From: Acidobacteriota bacterium
Lineage (GTDB): Bacteria; Acidobacteriota; Polarisedimenticolia; Gp22-AA2
DNA: 11,939 nucleotides
Direction of reading: 5' to 3'
Assembly: GCA_016177515.1 (NCBI GenBank)
Contig: JACOUZ010000123.1
Coordinates: forward strand, 1-11,939
In this document: positions 10,380 to 11,939 of the stretch, in pieces
Position numbering within the stretch: position 1 is the first letter of the stretch
Layout of the letters: each line of letters begins with the position of its first letter
Position numbers and translations under genes: made by a program
Notes under the pieces: generated by a model
Seen by the model: only the letters and a program-made list of their open reading frames with translations
Told to the model about the DNA's origin: nothing
Databases searched by the model: none

Positions 10380-11651
10380 TCAGGTTCCCGTTCGGAGCAG
10401 GAGATAAACCCCCGAGCCTGCGAACAGGACATTGGGTGCCCAGGCGGCGAGAAAAGGCGGCAAGAGGCCGATCCCGCCGAGGGCGTTCGTCGTCGAGAAA
10501 ACCAGGAGAAAGACCGTCACCAGGGAGACGGCTATCCCGACGCCATAGAGCGACCCGCGCTTGCCCATGCGGAAGCAGAAGGGAATTCCCAGGATCACCA
10601 TGGTGAGGGAGACGATGGGAAGCGCCGTCTTGTCGTAAAGATCGACCGTCAATTCCTGCACGTCGTAGCCCCGGCGTTTCAGGCCGACCACGAAATGCTT
10701 GAGCTCGGCGAAGTTCATCTGCGCCGGCGTCTTCCATTCTTTTATGAAATAGCCTGGTCCCTCCGGAAACTCGAAAGGCTTTTCGGCGAATGTCTCGAAC
10801 GATTCCTCGCTCCCCTCGAAAGTGCGCGTCCAGCCGTCCCTCAGGGACCAGTGCCCGCGGGTGAAGGTCGCGCTGCGCGCGTAGACCCGCTCCCTGATCT
10901 CGAAGCTGGCCGGATCCAGTCGATAGGCCGAGAACCCCTGGAACTCGCCGCTCCCGGGGACCGCCAGGACCGGGACGGGAGAGGCGACATAGTTGCGGAA
11001 GTTGTAAAGCCGTCCTCCCTCTCCAAAAACCCAGCGGCGCTCCCCCGCGCCATAGCTTCTGGGGCTGCGGCCGCGGATCACGTCCTTGATTTGCGCCGCG
11101 CGCTGGTTGGCGTATGGTTCCAGATAGTCCTGGTTGACGTAGGCGAGCGCGCTGATCGCCACGGTGACCATCACGACGGGCGCGGCGATGCGATAGATGC
11201 TGGTCCCGCTTGCCTTCAGAGCCGTGACCTCATTGAAGCGCGACATGATGCCGATCGCGAGAAAGGTCGCCACCAGGCAGGACATCGGCAGGATCTGCGT
11301 CAGGATCCAGGGGGTGCGGTACTTCAGGTAGTTCAACACCAGGGTGAAGGGGAGGTTGCGTTCGGCGAGATCGTCAATGAGATTGATGAACTCGTAGACT
11401 GCGAACAGGGTGAGAAAGGTCACGGCGCACCCGGCCAGGATGGAACCGAAGCGCCCGAGAATGTAGCGGTCGAGCCTGGTCCGGAAAATCAGAAGAAGCG
11501 CCAGGAGGATCAAGCCCACGAGCAGGAAGGGGAGGGGCAGGGAAGGATTCTCCGAAGAGGAAAGCAGGGCCAGGAGGAGGGCGAACGCGCCTGCCAGGAG
11601 CAGGCGCATGCGAGCGGTCAGCCGGCGAACGGGCGGCTCCTCTTCAATCAT
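10380..11651 (-). CDS. lptG: LptF/LptG-family lipopolysaccharide export permease (LptG-like)
   Basis: An inner-membrane subunit of the LptB2FG transporter, which extracts LPS from the inner membrane and passes it to the periplasmic bridge. It has 423 residues. The family core starts near LDRYILGRF (60-68). TM1 is about 63-92, followed by two more helices (about 110-135 and 152-172) around the coupling-helix signature FNEVTALKASGTSIYRI (139-155). A periplasmic beta domain (about 175-315) and three C-terminal helices (about 340-360, 368-388, 397-418) complete the core; the last part reads LLPPFLAAWAPNVLF. The order and the IPFCF/LPPFLAAW stretches fit LptG better than LptF. Unusually, about 58 residues with two extra hydrophobic segments (about 15-31 and 38-56) precede the core. 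ATG 11651 has only a weak ribosome site, and the frame stays open upstream to the window edge with no other ATG, GTG or TTG, so the start is uncertain. No lptF partner lies in the window. Confidence 0.88.
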   Translation of the reverse strand: MIEEEPPVRRLTARMRLLLAGAFALLLALLSSSENPSLPLPFLLVGLILLALLLIFRTRLDRYILGRFGSILAGCAVTFLTLFAVYEFINLIDDLAERNLPFTLVLNYLKYRTPWILTQILPMSCLVATFLAIGIMSRFNEVTALKASGTSIYRIAAPVVMVTVAISALAYVNQDYLEPYANQRAAQIKDVIRGRSPRSYGAGERRWVFGEGGRLYNFRNYVASPVPVLAVPGSGEFQGFSAYRLDPASFEIRERVYARSATFTRGHWSLRDGWTRTFEGSEESFETFAEKPFEFPEGPGYFIKEWKTPAQMNFAELKHFVVGLKRRGYDVQELTVDLYDKTALPIVSLTMVILGIPFCFRMGKRGSLYGVGIAVSLVTVFLLVFSTTNALGGIGLLPPFLAAWAPNVLFAGSGVYLLLRTGT

Positions 11652-11939
11652 CTCGCCCGGATCGAGTGAGCCGGCAGGCGGATTCGACGTGGATTCCGCC
11701 GTGGTGCCGACCGGATCAACAGGTCGAAGCGAAGGGCGCCGTTCAGCGGCGAGACAGCGGCGCGACCCGCCCCTGGCATGACGCTGCGTCCACGGCTCGG
11801 CCGGCCGGATCCTGGAGTTCTCGCGTGAGGAACCGCCCCCCGAGGATGCTGCTCCGACCCGATACCCCGCTTCCGACTCGATTTCCCTTCTGCGGCGGAG
11901 CGCAGCGAGCGTACGCTGCAGGCGGGCTGGGAACAGGAC
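11652..11939 (-). other. unassigned region upstream of the LptG-like gene
   Basis: These 288 bases have no gene I can support. Read on the minus strand in the lptG frame there is no stop codon in 96 codons, but the translation is Arg/Pro/Ser-rich, resembles no known domain, and has no ATG, GTG or TTG start. It may be the 5' leader, an N-terminal extension beginning outside the window, or the end of another gene. It holds an inverted repeat, GGCGGA (11677-11682) with TCCGCC (11695-11700), and a perfect 10-base palindrome AGCGTACGCT (11908-11917). I see no clear promoter. Confidence 0.4.
11677..11700. repeat. short inverted repeat upstream of lptG-like gene
   Basis: GGCGGA pairs with TCCGCC across 12 bases. 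After a T-T mismatch, TC/GA can add two pairs. It lies 26-49 bases before the ATG on the minus strand, so it could sit in the leader of that mRNA or be an operator. Short GC-rich repeats are frequent at this base composition. Confidence 0.25.

Noticed and set aside
10695..11669. 324-codon plus-strand frame opposite the LptG-like gene
   Set aside because: Its translation is highly charged low-complexity sequence, whereas the opposite strand gives a clear membrane permease with family signatures.

Overview
This 11.9 kb window is GC-rich and codes on almost every base, and it looks chromosomal. It carries core genes (dnaE, metK, ahcY) beside an LptF/LptG-type lipopolysaccharide export permease, so the host is a diderm (Gram-negative-type) bacterium. 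High GC, a DnaE with an unbroken PHP metal site, a short-form AhcY and a phosphodiesterase-TPR fusion would suit an Acidobacteriota-like or similar soil/sediment lineage. That placement is an inference, with no marker gene to fix it.

Layout: positions 1-248 lie upstream of dnaE and hold only a doubtful 66-codon reading frame with a good Shine-Dalgarno and a GC-rich hairpin. On the plus strand follow dnaE (249-3704), metK (3789-4937), ahcY (4972-6240), a three-module membrane-anchored protein (6258-9353) and a secreted protein with a helical-repeat tail (9350-10318). A convincing sigma70-type promoter overlaps the dnaE stop codon, so metK probably starts its own transcription unit. From metK onward the gaps are 34, 17 and -4 bases, which suggests one operon of four genes. 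On the minus strand, converging on this operon, is an LptG-like permease (10380-11651). Its reading frame stays open to the right edge of the window.

How they work together: MetK makes S-adenosylmethionine (SAM) and AhcY removes the S-adenosylhomocysteine left after methyl transfer, so the pair forms half of the activated-methyl cycle. The two genes behind them are predicted to act outside the cytoplasm and look translationally coupled, so they may work as a pair. The first is the most unusual object here: one signal-anchor helix, an SPFH/Band 7 domain, a complete two-metal type I phosphodiesterase domain and eleven TPR units in one chain. Its substrate cannot be told from sequence. No tRNA, rRNA, CRISPR array, insertion sequence or phage gene was seen.
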